From: Liminaster sp964567855 | GTDB taxonomy: Bacteria > Bacteroidota > Bacteroidia > Bacteroidales > UBA3663 | DNA: 64,000 nt | Assembly: GCA_964567855.1 (NCBI GenBank) | Contig: CAZMOE010000007.1 | Location: 1 to 64,000, forward strand | Reading direction: 5' to 3' | Shown here: in pieces, positions 25,837 through 35,807 of the stretch | Layout of the letters: every line of letters begins with the position of its first letter | Numbering within the stretch: the first letter of the stretch is position 1 | Translations under genes and position numbers: made by a program | Notes under the pieces: model-generated | Told to the model about the DNA's origin: nothing | The model's input: the letters and a program-made list of their open reading frames with translations, nothing else | Database searches by the model: none

Positions 25837-26883
25837 ATGAAAAAGAATTTTCTGTACATTCCGATGGCATTGCTCTTGCTTGCCGCTTGTTCTTCAGATG
25901 GCAACAATGAAACGGCCACTTCTGTAGAAAACGCTTCCGTCGAAACCGAGGTAGCTAATGTGCCAAAGGTCAAGGTGACTCAGGTGACAGCCCGTCAGGT
26001 CGATCAGCTTTCTGAATTTACTGCCAATGTCGAGGCCGATGTCAAGAATGAGATTGCCCCGCAGTCGCCAGTGCGTATTTCCGATATTCGTGCGGAAGTC
26101 GGCGATCGTGTCAGCAAAGGCCAGGTGCTTGTCGTGATGGACAACAACTCTTTGACCCAGTTGCAGGCCCAATTAGAAAACCAGAAGACCGAGTTTGCCC
26201 GTGTCGATGAACTTTATAAGGTGGGCGGTGCCTCTAAATCGGAATGGGATGCCAAGAAAATGTCTCTCGATGTTTTGCAGGCCTCTTACGACAATCTGGT
26301 CGAGAATACGACTTTGAAGAGCCCTATCAACGGTATCGTTACAGTTCGTAACTATGACAAGGGAGACCTTTACAGCACCGGTAAACCGGTTCTGGTAGTC
26401 GAGCAGATCGCTCCTGTCAAGATCCTTATCAATGTCAACGAGCAGTATTACAAATATGTCAGGAAAGGTATGCCTGTTGACGGCATTGTGCTCGATGCCC
26501 TTCCGGGAGAGACCTTCCAGGGCAATGTTTCTTTGGTTTATCCCACTCTGGATCCTGCTACCCGTACTTTCCCGGTCGAGGTTCAGGTGAAGAATGAGAA
26601 TCTGCGTGTCCGTCCGGGCATGTTCGCTCGTGTGACCTTGAATTTCGGTGCAGAAAATCGTGTCGTAGTTCCCGATTTGGCCGTTGTGAAACAGGTAGGT
26701 TCCGGCGATCGCTATGTGTGGGTTGTCAACGCAGACAATACGGTTTCCTACAACAAGGTTGAATTGGGTCGCCGTATGGGCAATGAGTATGAAGTTATCT
26801 CCGGCGTGGACAACGGAGCAACTGTGGTCGTTGCCGGTCAGAATAAACTGGCTTCCGGCAGGGAGGTTTCTATCGTGAAATAA
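25837..26883 (+). CDS. RND efflux periplasmic adaptor (membrane fusion) lipoprotein
   Basis: A 348-residue AcrA-like adaptor with a lipoprotein signal (LLLLAACSSDGN, lipidated Cys about residue 19). It has the split lipoyl motif (RISDIRAEVGDRVSKGQ, later PINGIVTVRNYDKGD), a short alpha hairpin and the beta-barrel (about 185-270). The short hairpin resembles Bacteroidota adaptors of multidrug pumps. It connects the permease to the TolC-like channel. Confidence 0.92.
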   Translation: MKKNFLYIPMALLLLAACSSDGNNETATSVENASVETEVANVPKVKVTQVTARQVDQLSEFTANVEADVKNEIAPQSPVRISDIRAEVGDRVSKGQVLVVMDNNSLTQLQAQLENQKTEFARVDELYKVGGASKSEWDAKKMSLDVLQASYDNLVENTTLKSPINGIVTVRNYDKGDLYSTGKPVLVVEQIAPVKILINVNEQYYKYVRKGMPVDGIVLDALPGETFQGNVSLVYPTLDPATRTFPVEVQVKNENLRVRPGMFARVTLNFGAENRVVVPDLAVVKQVGSGDRYVWVVNADNTVSYNKVELGRRMGNEYEVISGVDNGATVVVAGQNKLASGREVSIVK

Positions 26884-26903
26884 GATTTCATGTGCCGGCC
26901 GGA

Positions 26904-26972
26904 GAAAGCGGTTGCCCTCTTGTTGTTTTGAACGGAGATCCTCCTTGTTCGGGATCCCGGCACCGCTCTTTC
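26904..26972 (+). repeat. imperfect hairpin between adaptor and permease genes
   Basis: GAAAGCGGTTGCC (26904-26916) can pair with GGCACCGCTCTTTC (26959-26972) with single-base bulges. It lies in the 132-base gap inside the operon and could tune relative expression of the permease. Confidence 0.4.
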
Positions 26973-27015
26973 CTACCCCGATTTTAAAATTTTAAACCAT
27001 ATATATAAGATAAAC

Positions 27016-30000
27016 ATGAGTATATATGCCAATTCGGTCAAAAGACCGATTATGACGACCTTGGTCTTTGTCGCCATTGCGATCTTCGGTTTGTTCTCGC
27101 TATCCAAATTGCCTATCGATTTGTATCCGGATATCGAGACCAATACCATCATGATCATGGAGACCTACCCGGGTGCCAGTGCAAGCGATATTGAAAATAA
27201 TATTACTCGCCCGTTGGAGAATACGCTGAACTCCGTGAACTATCTGAAGCATATCACATCCAAATCTCAGGAAAACTATGCGCTCATTACCTTGGAATTT
27301 GAATATGGTTACGATATCGACGATCTTACCAACGACGTGCGCGACAAGCTGGACATGGTTTCCAGTTCGCTGCCGGATGAGGCTGGTACGCCGATCATCT
27401 TCAAATTCTCGAGCGATATGATTCCGATCCTGATTCTTTCGGCTCAGGCTAAAGAGAGTCAGTCTGCTCTTTACAAGATATTGGATGATCAGGTCGTGAA
27501 TCCCATCGCGCGTGTTCCGGGTGTCGGTTCCGTGTCTATTTCCGGAGCCCCCGAGCGAGAGGTTTATATCTACTGCGATCCTAATAAGCTGGAGGCTTAC
27601 GGTCTGACCGTTGAAAGTATCTCAGCTTTGATCAGCGCTGAAAATAAAAACGTGCCCGGCGGTAATTTCGATATCGGTAACAATACCTATTCTCTCCGTG
27701 TGGAAGGCGAATTCGATGATCCTAAGGAAATCGAGAATATCGTCGTTTCTACGGCTAATAACCGTACTATCTATTTGCGTGACGTGGCCCGGGTTGTGGA
27801 CACTGTACAGGAACGTGCCCAGGAAACTCATACCTATACTACCAACCCGAATGTGGTAGCCGGATATTCCGGTGAGCAGGGGGCAATCATCGTTGTGCAG
27901 AAGCAGAGCGGTGCCAACTCTGTCGAGATTTCCGATAAGGTGATGGCCATGGTGCCCAAATTGCAGAAGAATCTGCCCACTGACGTTACCCTCGGTGTCG
28001 TTGTCAATACTTCAGACAATATCAAGGCTACTATCTCCTCTTTGGAAGAGACGATCCTTTACGCCATGCTCTTTGTCGCCGTGGTAGTATTCCTTTTCTT
28101 GGGTCGCTGGCGTGCTGTCGTCGTTATTGTCATCACCATTCCGTTGTCATTGGTGGCCTCATTTATCTATTTGCTCATCACCGACTCTTCGTTGAATATG
28201 ATCTCATTGTCATGTTTGAGTATCGCTATCGGTAACGTCGTCGACGATGCGATTGTGGTGCTCGAAAACGTAACGACTCATATTGAACGCGGTTCGGATC
28301 CGAAGCAGGCGGCTGTTCATGGTACCAACGAGGTGGCCATTTCCGTTATCGCCTCTACGCTTACCATGATCGCCGTATTCTTCCCGCTCACCATGGTATC
28401 CGGTATGTCTGGAGTTTTGTTCCGCGAGCTTGGCTGGATGATGTGTATCATCATGACCGTTTCTACGGTATCTGCCCTTTCCTTTACACCGATGCTCTGC
28501 TCCCAGATGCTCCAGTTAAAGCGTCGTGAAAGCTGGTTCAGCCGCTGGTATAACCACTATGTCGTTCATAATTTGCTTGACCGTCTGGATGTCGTTTATG
28601 CCAAGTTGATCAACAAGGCTGTCCGCAACCGCTGGAAGGTTTGTCTGATTATTATAGTCTTTTTCGTGGTCAGTTTGATTCCTGCGGTGAAAGGATGGAT
28701 CGGTACCGGCTTCTTCCCGAGCAGTGATAACGGTCGAATCTCTGTCAATCTGGAGTTGCCGATCGGTACCCGCCAGAGTCATTCCAATAAAATTGCGGCT
28801 GAGTTGTCCGATATCTGGATGGTCCGTTACGGCACGCCGGATGTTAAGATCATCCGTGCCTGCAACTATACGACCGGTCAGGCCGATACGGACAATACGT
28901 TTGCTTCTATGAGAAACAACGGTACCCACATTATCAGTTATAATATTTCACTTTATAACGTGAACGACCGTATTGTCAAGAAGTCCATGTATGAGGTGGC
29001 CAACGAAATGCGTGCCGACCTTGCCCGTTATCCAGAACTTGTCAAGGCCCAGGTAACGGAAGGCGGTCAAAGCGGTATGGGCGGACAGACAACGGCAGAC
29101 TTTGAAGTCTATGGATACGATATGGAGCAGACTGACTCGATCGCCAATATCTTGAAGCAACGTATGTTGGGCGTCAAAGGTGTGGCCGAAGTCCGTATCA
29201 GTCGTCCCGACTATCAGCCGGAGGTACAGGTAGACTTTGATCGTGTCAAGCTGGCCAAGTATGGCATGAACCTTTCGACTGCCGGTGCTTATCTCCGCAA
29301 CCGTATCAATGGTTCTACGGCTTCATACTATCGTGAAGACGGTGAGGAATACAAGATCGTCGTGCGTTATGCTCCCGAATTCCGTGAAAGTATCGATGCT
29401 ATCGAGAATATCTTGCTTTACGGTAGTAACGGTAGCCGGGTACGTGTCAAGGATGTCGGTGAAGTGGTGGAACGTTTCGCCCCTCCGACTATCGAACGTA
29501 AGGATCGCCAGCGTATCAATACCGTATCCTGTGTAATCAATCCGGCAGAGTCTGACTTGGGCGCTGTTGTGCGCAATGGTCTTGATATTGTCGATGACAT
29601 GCGTGACGAAGGTCTCCTTAGCGGTGATGTCACAATCGACATATCCGGTTCTTATGAAGATCAGCAGGATTCATTCCGCGATTTGGCTGTTTTGGCTGTC
29701 CTGATTGTGATCCTTGTTTATATTGTGATGGCCGCACAGTTCGAATCTTGGTCTGACCCGACCATCATTATGTTGATTTCCATTCCGTTTACCTTTACAG
29801 GTATCATTATTGCCCTTTGGTGGACCGGTGTTGATCTCAACATTATGTCGCTCCTCGGCGGTATCATGCTGATCGGTATCGTGGTGAAGAACGGTATCGT
29901 GCTGATCGACTACATTCATTTGCTCCGTGAACGTGGAGAAAGCGTTATCCAGGCAGTTGTGAATGCCGGTAAGAGCCGTTTGCGTCCTGTGCTGATGACT

Positions 30001-30261
30001 ACCCTTACCACGATTCTCGGTATGCTTCCGATGGCTATCGGTACCGGTCAGGGCTCCGAAATGTGGCGTCCGATGGGTATCGCTATCATCGGCGGTTTGA
30101 CCATTGCGACTGTCATGACTTTGCTTGTCGTCCCTTCGGTCTATTGTATCTTCCAAGGCTTTGCGATCAATGCAGCCCGAGTAAAATGGGCGCGTAAATT
30201 GGATATCGATCGTTCCTGGCAGAAGAGCCGCCGTCGTTTCCTACGTAAAAAGAAACGTTGA
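27016..30261 (+). CDS. RND efflux permease (AcrB/HAE1-like)
   Basis: A 1081-residue inner-membrane pump with the RND layout: helix 1 (about 10-30), a large periplasmic loop, helices 2-6 (about 340-500), helix 7, a second loop and helices 8-12 (about 890-1055). Helix 4 has the proton-relay aspartate pair in GNVVDDAIVVLEN, and helix 10 the partner lysine in IVVKNGIVLIDY. It exports small toxic molecules in exchange for protons. The hydrophobe (drug/bile) type is more likely than heavy-metal pumps, but the PII-like gene downstream is more typical of metal-pump loci. Confidence 0.93.
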   Translation: MSIYANSVKRPIMTTLVFVAIAIFGLFSLSKLPIDLYPDIETNTIMIMETYPGASASDIENNITRPLENTLNSVNYLKHITSKSQENYALITLEFEYGYDIDDLTNDVRDKLDMVSSSLPDEAGTPIIFKFSSDMIPILILSAQAKESQSALYKILDDQVVNPIARVPGVGSVSISGAPEREVYIYCDPNKLEAYGLTVESISALISAENKNVPGGNFDIGNNTYSLRVEGEFDDPKEIENIVVSTANNRTIYLRDVARVVDTVQERAQETHTYTTNPNVVAGYSGEQGAIIVVQKQSGANSVEISDKVMAMVPKLQKNLPTDVTLGVVVNTSDNIKATISSLEETILYAMLFVAVVVFLFLGRWRAVVVIVITIPLSLVASFIYLLITDSSLNMISLSCLSIAIGNVVDDAIVVLENVTTHIERGSDPKQAAVHGTNEVAISVIASTLTMIAVFFPLTMVSGMSGVLFRELGWMMCIIMTVSTVSALSFTPMLCSQMLQLKRRESWFSRWYNHYVVHNLLDRLDVVYAKLINKAVRNRWKVCLIIIVFFVVSLIPAVKGWIGTGFFPSSDNGRISVNLELPIGTRQSHSNKIAAELSDIWMVRYGTPDVKIIRACNYTTGQADTDNTFASMRNNGTHIISYNISLYNVNDRIVKKSMYEVANEMRADLARYPELVKAQVTEGGQSGMGGQTTADFEVYGYDMEQTDSIANILKQRMLGVKGVAEVRISRPDYQPEVQVDFDRVKLAKYGMNLSTAGAYLRNRINGSTASYYREDGEEYKIVVRYAPEFRESIDAIENILLYGSNGSRVRVKDVGEVVERFAPPTIERKDRQRINTVSCVINPAESDLGAVVRNGLDIVDDMRDEGLLSGDVTIDISGSYEDQQDSFRDLAVLAVLIVILVYIVMAAQFESWSDPTIIMLISIPFTFTGIIIALWWTGVDLNIMSLLGGIMLIGIVVKNGIVLIDYIHLLRERGESVIQAVVNAGKSRLRPVLMTTLTTILGMLPMAIGTGQGSEMWRPMGIAIIGGLTIATVMTLLVVPSVYCIFQGFAINAARVKWARKLDIDRSWQKSRRRFLRKKKR

Positions 30262-30274
30262 AAAATAAACGGAT

Positions 30275-30325
30275 TATATAAACTGCCGCCGATGTCTCCT
30301 GGAGGCAAAGGAGGTAGTTTATATA
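30275..30325 (+). repeat. hairpin between RND permease and PII-like gene
   Basis: Arms TATATAAACTGCC (30275-30287) and GGTAGTTTATATA (30313-30325), one G-U pair, with a nested TCTCC/GGAG hairpin. No T run follows, so it is more likely a processing or stability element than a terminator. Confidence 0.5.
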
Positions 30326-30457
30326 TATCATCTGTTACGATATTTGAAAATATTTCAATGGGGCGGCTTTGGGCTGTGTGGCCGGTTATGGAATCCGGGA
30401 CCGGATTTTGTTATTCATAACGGCTGTCCGTTGACAAATAAAAAAACATAAAAGACA

Positions 30458-30751
30458 ATGAAAGCTGTATTTATATCATTTGACCAGGCCCATGCCGAGA
30501 AAGTCGTCGACATTCTGGGGCAGAGTCTCGTGCGCGGATACACTGCTTGGGAGCAGACGCAGGGCCGAGGTTCGAAAACGGGAGAACCGCACTTGGGCAG
30601 TCATGCTTGGCCAGGGCTGAACTCTTCTGTTCTGACGATTTGTGAGGATGAAAAGGTAGCTCCACTTCTGGAGCGCCTTGCCAAATTGGACAAGGAGAAG
30701 CCGATGCTTGGATTGAGGGCATTTGTGTTGCCTGTTGAGCAGGTACTCTGA
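30458..30751 (+). CDS. PII-like small protein linked to the efflux operon
   Basis: A 97-residue soluble protein whose pattern, strand-helix-strand repeated twice (MKAVFISFD, KVVDILGQSL, SSVLTICED, VAPLLERLAKL, LRAFVLPVEQ), fits the ferredoxin-like fold of GlnB/PII and CutA-type trimers. The central glycine/histidine-rich loop (about residues 38-52) corresponds to the PII T-loop region. Similar small PII-like proteins are encoded beside RND pumps, where a sensing or regulatory role is suspected. Family placement is by eye. It lies 196 bases after the permease and is followed by a strong terminator. Confidence 0.65.
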   Translation: MKAVFISFDQAHAEKVVDILGQSLVRGYTAWEQTQGRGSKTGEPHLGSHAWPGLNSSVLTICEDEKVAPLLERLAKLDKEKPMLGLRAFVLPVEQVL

Positions 30752-30780
30752 CCGTTTGTTGTAAAGTCCTATTAAAAAGC

Positions 30781-30832
30781 AGGCCGGAAACTGTCACCGA
30801 TACTTCTATCGGTAAGTTTCCGGCCTGTTTTC
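30781..30832. terminator. bidirectional terminator between PII-like gene and acyl-CoA ligase
   Basis: AGGCCGGAAAC (30781-30791) pairs with GTTTCCGGCCT (30816-30826), with an inner ACCGAT/ATCGGT hairpin and a T-rich tail. It can serve the convergent ligase gene too. Confidence 0.85.
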
Positions 30833-30854
30833 TTTGTCTTTTTGCTTCTGTCTT

Positions 30855-32507
30855 TTATGTGTAGAGGAACCGTTTGATGCTTTTCTTCGGTGTCTTCTCA
30901 AATTCTTGTTTTACAAGTTCAAAACCGCTAAGCTGTGCGTAGGAGGGAAGTGATGCATTCAGTGTTTTGCGATGTTTCTCAATGTGGGCCAATAGCGCTT
31001 CGTCTGTCGGGAATCCTTCTTTGGCCGCTGTCGTATAGTCCGGATAAATTAAAGCGATCAACTTGGTGTTGCGTTGGACGACAACAGTCTCTGTGACGTA
31101 AGGAAGATTGCTGACGGCGTCTTCTATCTCTTCCGGATAGATATTCTGTCCGGAGGGGCCAAGGAGCATGTTCTTGCAGCGCCCTTTGATAAAGATATTG
31201 TTGTCGGCATCCATGATGCCCATGTCTCCCGTATGCAGCCAGCCCTCTTCGTCCAGAGCATTGCGTGTGGCCTCTTCGTTTTTATAATATCCGAGCATCA
31301 CATTGTCTCCACGGGTCAGGATTTCACCGGGAATCTTGTGCGGGTCGGGGCTGGCGATTCTGACTTCCATGCGGGGGGCAGGCTGACCGCAGGATTCCGG
31401 TATGAATGTATGCCAGTCTCTGTAACCGATGATCGGAGCACATTCGGTCATGCCGTATCCGACGGTGAATGGGAAGTTGATTTCGTGCAGCAATTGTTCT
31501 ACCTCATGACTGAAAGCGGCTCCGCCGACGATGAGTTCGTAAAAATTGCCGCCCAAGGTTTCGAAAAGTTTGCGGCGGATCTTCTGGTTGATGATTCCCC
31601 TGATTCCGGGCAGGCGGCGGAGAATACGCATCCGCTTTGTACTGATGACCGGGAAGATTCCTTTTCGGACGATTTTCTCGATGATGAGCGGTACGGCGAT
31701 GATGAGTGCCGGTTTGACCTCTTTCATTGCCTGCAGGATGACCTGTGGGCTCAGCGGTCGGGTAAGAAAATGCACGTGTATACCGGAGACGAATTCATAC
31801 AGCAGTTCGAAAGCCATGCCGTACATGTGCGCCATCGGCAACATAGAAATGACGTTTTGCCCGCAGGAGAGCATCGGCAACACCTCTTGAGCAAAGGCCA
31901 TATTGGACCACAGCGACCGTTCCGGCAGCATAACACCTTTGGAGGCCGCTGTTGTGCCGCTTGTATAGTTGATTAGTACGAGTTCCTCGCGGTGGTAAGG
32001 ATAGACCGAGATATGTTCTCGGCCGTATTCCTCAGGATAGGTTTCCGCAAACAGGGTATCGAGCTCTTCATATCCTTCCCGAAGGCGTGCTTGCGTGGTG
32101 TGTGCCAGCGAAAAGTCGTCAAGAAGTATGACCCCTTCAAGGGATTCCATCCTACTGGCGTCCAGTTGTTCCCAAAGCGAGCGGGTGATGAATAACAGGC
32201 GGCTGCCGGAATGGCAGACGAGCTGAAGGATGCTGTCGGGAGTGAATTCATGCAACAACGGTACGGCGACGCCTCCATACGTAAGAATGGAAAGGAAGGC
32301 CATGGCCCAGCGGCTGCTGTTTTTTCCGCAGATGGCTATTTTGTCGCCGGGGAGGAGGCCTGCGCGGCGATAGAGAAGATGGAATCTTGCCATTTGTCGG
32401 GCTACATCGCTGTAGCGGAATGTATCCCCATGCAAATCGGTGAAAGCCGGCAGATCCCAATGATTTCGGAGTGTATTGGTTAAATAACCATGTAAAGTTT
32501 GCTCCAT
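30855..32507 (-). CDS. long-chain fatty-acid CoA ligase (AMP-binding)
   Basis: A 550-residue adenylate-forming enzyme. The phosphate-binding loop is LINYTSGTTAASKGVML (about residues 173-189), motif GYGMTE (about 342-347) lies before the adenylate pocket, and WLHTGDMG followed by KGRCKN is the hinge region. Near the end, FEKTPKKSIKRFLY bears the catalytic lysine of the C-terminal lid. It activates fatty acids for lipid synthesis or recycling. Monocistronic, minus strand. Confidence 0.92.
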   Translation of the reverse strand: MEQTLHGYLTNTLRNHWDLPAFTDLHGDTFRYSDVARQMARFHLLYRRAGLLPGDKIAICGKNSSRWAMAFLSILTYGGVAVPLLHEFTPDSILQLVCHSGSRLLFITRSLWEQLDASRMESLEGVILLDDFSLAHTTQARLREGYEELDTLFAETYPEEYGREHISVYPYHREELVLINYTSGTTAASKGVMLPERSLWSNMAFAQEVLPMLSCGQNVISMLPMAHMYGMAFELLYEFVSGIHVHFLTRPLSPQVILQAMKEVKPALIIAVPLIIEKIVRKGIFPVISTKRMRILRRLPGIRGIINQKIRRKLFETLGGNFYELIVGGAAFSHEVEQLLHEINFPFTVGYGMTECAPIIGYRDWHTFIPESCGQPAPRMEVRIASPDPHKIPGEILTRGDNVMLGYYKNEEATRNALDEEGWLHTGDMGIMDADNNIFIKGRCKNMLLGPSGQNIYPEEIEDAVSNLPYVTETVVVQRNTKLIALIYPDYTTAAKEGFPTDEALLAHIEKHRKTLNASLPSYAQLSGFELVKQEFEKTPKKSIKRFLYT

Positions 32508-32529
32508 ATAAAGATAATAAATGGGTCGA

Positions 32530-32537
32530 CAAATATA
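32530..32537 (-). promoter_or_regulatory. -7 box of the acyl-CoA ligase gene
   Basis: On the minus strand TATATTTG, matching TAnnTTTG, lies about 20 bases before the start codon, implying a very short leader. No clear TTTG at -33. Confidence 0.5.
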
Positions 32538-32631
32538 GCAAATATTACATGAAACATGGTGAATTGTTCAGAAAATTACATGTTTAGAGACTTTTTGAGG
32601 TTGTAAAGATGCACCGATGATAAAAAAAAGT

Positions 32632-32639
32632 TATTTTTG
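32632..32639 (+). promoter_or_regulatory. -7 box of aspS
   Basis: TATTTTTG, about 80 bases before the aspS start. No TTTG at the correct distance upstream. Confidence 0.45.
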
Positions 32640-32718
32640 CGCTGCCTTTTCCGATGTTTTCCGTCGGGGAAGAGGGTTTCATCCGATGCTTATTTTATTA
32701 CATTATTAATATATAATC

Positions 32719-34482
32719 ATGTTCAGAACAAAAAACTGTGGCGAACTTCGCCTTTCCAATGTCGGTGAGGTTGTAACCTTGGCCGGATGGGTACAGCGCA
32801 CCCGCAAGATGGGTGGTATGACTTTCGTCGATTTGCGCGACCGTTATGGTATTACTCAATTGGTATTCAATCAGGAAATTGACGCCGATCTTTGTGAGGC
32901 CGCCAATCATTTGGGGCGTGAATATGTGATTCAGATTGAAGGTGCTGTTTCGGAGCGTGAAAGTAAGAATAAAAACATACCGACAGGCGAGATCGAAATC
33001 ATCGTGAGCCGTTTGACGGTGTTGAATCAGTCGGCCGTTCCGCCGTTTACCATTGAAGACAAGACCGATGGCGGTGACGATCTCCGCATGCAGTACCGTT
33101 ATTTGGATCTGCGCCGCCCCTGTGTGCGTGGTAATCTGGAACTGCGTCATAAACTGGTCTTCGAGGTTCGCCGTTATCTGGACGCACAGGATTTTCTGGA
33201 GGTCGAGACACCTTTTCTTATCAAATCCACTCCTGAGGGCGCCCGCGATTTTGTCGTCCCGTCCCGCATGAACCCGGGGCAGTTCTATGCGCTTCCCCAG
33301 AGCCCGCAACAATTCAAGCAATTGCTGATGGTGGCCGGTTTCGACCGTTATTTCCAGATTGTGAAATGCTTCCGTGACGAGGATCTGCGTGCAGATCGAC
33401 AGCCTGAGTTTACCCAGATAGATTGTGAAATGTCGTTCGTCGAGCAGGAGGACGTTCTTCAGATGTTTGAAGGACTGATCAAGCATCTTTTCAAGACTCT
33501 CAAGGGGGTGGAATACAGCGAACCTTTCATGCGTATGACTTGGGAAGATGCCATGAAATACTACGGATCCGATAAGCCCGATCTCCGTTTCGGTATGAAG
33601 TTCGTCGAACTGAAAGAAAGCATTCCGGCCGGTCAATTCTCCGTTTTCGACGATGCTCCTTATGTGGCTGGAATCTGCGCCGAGGGCTGTGCCTCTTATA
33701 CCCGCAAGCAGCTGGATCAGCTGACCGACTTTGTGAAGCGTTCGCAGGTGGGCGCCAAAGGGTTGGTCTGGGTCAAAGTGGATGAGACGGGTGCCGTCAA
33801 GTCTTCGGTCGACAAATTCTACGCTCCGGAGACGATTACAGCTTGGGTTGATCGCTTCGAAGCCAACCCCGGCGACCTCATGCTGATTCTTTGCGGCGAA
33901 AAGCGTAAGACTCAGAAGCAGCTCTGTGCCCTCCGTCTGGAAATGGGCAGTCGTCTGGGCCTGATGGATAAATCGCATTTCGTGCCATTGTGGGTGATCG
34001 ACTTCCCGCTGTTCGAGTGGGATGATGAAACCCAGCGTTATTATGCCACTCATCATCCGTTCACCATGCCCAACCCGGAAGATCTCGCCTTGTTGGATAC
34101 CGATCCGGGCAAAGTGCGTGCATGGGCCTACGACTGCGTCATCAATGGCGTTGAGTTGGGCGGTGGATCTGTCCGCATCCACGACAGTAAGCTTCAGGAG
34201 CGTATGTTTGAACTTCTCGGTTTCACGCCGGAGAAGGCCATGGCTCAGTTCGGTTGTCTCATCAATGCCTTTAAGTACGGAGCGCCTCCTCATGCCGGTC
34301 TCGCGTTCGGCCTGGACCGTGTCGTCAGTATGTTTGCCGAGCTCGACAGCATTCGCGACTGCATCGCATTCCCGAAGAACAATGCCGGCCGCGACATGAT
34401 GATCGATTCTCCGTCGGCTATCGATCCGGCACAGCTTGAAGAACTGCAACTCGCCCTTGACCTCAAGGAGGAGGAAAAATAA
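32719..34482 (+). CDS. aspS: aspartyl-tRNA synthetase
   Basis: A 587-residue class II synthetase of the bacterial type. It has the N-terminal anticodon-binding OB fold (about residues 1-105), the catalytic core with motif 2 (FRDEDLRADRQPEFTQID, about 217-234), a GAD insertion domain (about 290-420), and motif 3 near the end (GLAFGLDRVV). It charges tRNA-Asp. A 583-codon frame runs through it on the other strand and is a coding shadow. Confidence 0.97.
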   Translation: MFRTKNCGELRLSNVGEVVTLAGWVQRTRKMGGMTFVDLRDRYGITQLVFNQEIDADLCEAANHLGREYVIQIEGAVSERESKNKNIPTGEIEIIVSRLTVLNQSAVPPFTIEDKTDGGDDLRMQYRYLDLRRPCVRGNLELRHKLVFEVRRYLDAQDFLEVETPFLIKSTPEGARDFVVPSRMNPGQFYALPQSPQQFKQLLMVAGFDRYFQIVKCFRDEDLRADRQPEFTQIDCEMSFVEQEDVLQMFEGLIKHLFKTLKGVEYSEPFMRMTWEDAMKYYGSDKPDLRFGMKFVELKESIPAGQFSVFDDAPYVAGICAEGCASYTRKQLDQLTDFVKRSQVGAKGLVWVKVDETGAVKSSVDKFYAPETITAWVDRFEANPGDLMLILCGEKRKTQKQLCALRLEMGSRLGLMDKSHFVPLWVIDFPLFEWDDETQRYYATHHPFTMPNPEDLALLDTDPGKVRAWAYDCVINGVELGGGSVRIHDSKLQERMFELLGFTPEKAMAQFGCLINAFKYGAPPHAGLAFGLDRVVSMFAELDSIRDCIAFPKNNAGRDMMIDSPSAIDPAQLEELQLALDLKEEEK

Positions 34483-34604
34483 TTTCGTAATCTATCGTAT
34501 TTGTTTTTGCCGCGGGATGGATTTTCCCGGTCGGATGTGAGTTTTTTCTGTCGGCATGTTCCACCTTGCCGGCAAAAACAAATCGGATATTAGTTTCAAA
34601 ATCT

Positions 34605-35783
34605 ATGAAAACACAACTTCTTTCATTAACACTGGCTGCCCTGAGCATATTGCCGGCTGCTGCCAAGTTAAATCGTCCGATTAAAGATCCGGCTGTCATG
34701 GCCCGTCGTTTTGCTGAAAGTGAAATGACCCGTTTTCCGGAGGCATATCAGCTTGACCATGGCCAACGTTACTTTTTCGGTTACGCGCAGGGTGTAGGCT
34801 GTTGTGCTATGCTGAAGATGTGGCGTACGACCGGCGAAGACAAATATTTCGACTATGTGGCGCAATGGACCGATACGCTGGTAATGCCCGATGGCGATAT
34901 TTATAAATATGACATGTCTGCTTATAATCTCGACTACATCAATTCGGGAAAGACTCTTTTTGAGGTTTATGCACGTACCAAAGACGTGAAATACCGAAAG
35001 GCTATGGATCTGCTTATCCGCCAGCTGAAAAACCAGCCCCGTACTCACGACGGCGGTTTCTGGCACAAGTTGGTCTATCAGCATCAGATGTGGTTGGACG
35101 GTCTGTATATGGCGTCTCCTTTTATGGCCGAATACGGTTATACATTCCAGAAGCCGGAATGGCAGCAGCAGGCAGTACACCAGATTCTGACTTGCCATCG
35201 CCATACCTACGATGCTAAGACCGGGTTGTACCATCACGCCTGGGATGAAAGCCACAATCAGCGATGGGCGGATGCCGAAGGTCATTCTCCGAATTTCTGG
35301 GGGCGCTCCACCGGCTGGTGGTTTATGGCTATGGTCGATGTGTTGGACTTCCTTCCCGAAGATTTTGAAGGGCGTGACACTATCATAGGATATATCCGCA
35401 ATCTTGCGGCGGTGCTCCCCAAGTATCAGCGTGATGGTCTCTGGTATCAGGTACTCGATTGTCCGGAACGTGAAGGTAATTACCCGGAAGCCTCGGTCAC
35501 CACACAGTTTATGTATGCCTATGCCAAGGCTGCCAATAAGGGCTATATCGATAAGAAATATCGTAAAATCGCCGAGGCGGCCTATAACGGCTTGCAAAGT
35601 AGTCTTCTCGTCGAAAATTCTGACGGCACATTGACCCTGACCCGTTGTTGCCAGGTCGGCGGATTGGGTGGAAATCCTTATCGTGACGGTAGCTTCGAAT
35701 ATTATATCAACGAAAAGATACGCGATAACGATGCCAAGGCGACAGGACCCTTTATCATGGGCTGTTTAGAGCTTGCTAAATAA
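34605..35783 (+). CDS. secreted GH105 unsaturated rhamnogalacturonyl hydrolase
   Basis: A 392-residue protein from the ATG at 34605, which gives a clean signal peptide (about residues 1-20). The earlier ATG at 34566 adds 13 residues before it. The alpha6/alpha6 barrel family shows in HQMWLDGLYMA with the catalytic Asp165, plus RSTGWWFMAMVDVL and the C-terminal VGGLGGNPYRDGSFEYYI. Such enzymes remove the unsaturated uronic acid left by pectate or rhamnogalacturonan lyases. It lies in a neighbourhood of other pectin-active genes and is followed by a terminator. Confidence 0.92.
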   Translation: MKTQLLSLTLAALSILPAAAKLNRPIKDPAVMARRFAESEMTRFPEAYQLDHGQRYFFGYAQGVGCCAMLKMWRTTGEDKYFDYVAQWTDTLVMPDGDIYKYDMSAYNLDYINSGKTLFEVYARTKDVKYRKAMDLLIRQLKNQPRTHDGGFWHKLVYQHQMWLDGLYMASPFMAEYGYTFQKPEWQQQAVHQILTCHRHTYDAKTGLYHHAWDESHNQRWADAEGHSPNFWGRSTGWWFMAMVDVLDFLPEDFEGRDTIIGYIRNLAAVLPKYQRDGLWYQVLDCPEREGNYPEASVTTQFMYAYAKAANKGYIDKKYRKIAEAAYNGLQSSLLVENSDGTLTLTRCCQVGGLGGNPYRDGSFEYYINEKIRDNDAKATGPFIMGCLELAK

Positions 35784-35807
35784 AAAAATAGGATCGCATA
35801 GAGTGAA

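Noticed and set aside
32698..34449. A 583-codon open frame on the minus strand opposite aspS
   Set aside because: It lies wholly within aspS, a certain gene, and its protein has no recognisable pattern; long antisense frames are common in GC-moderate coding DNA with strong codon bias.
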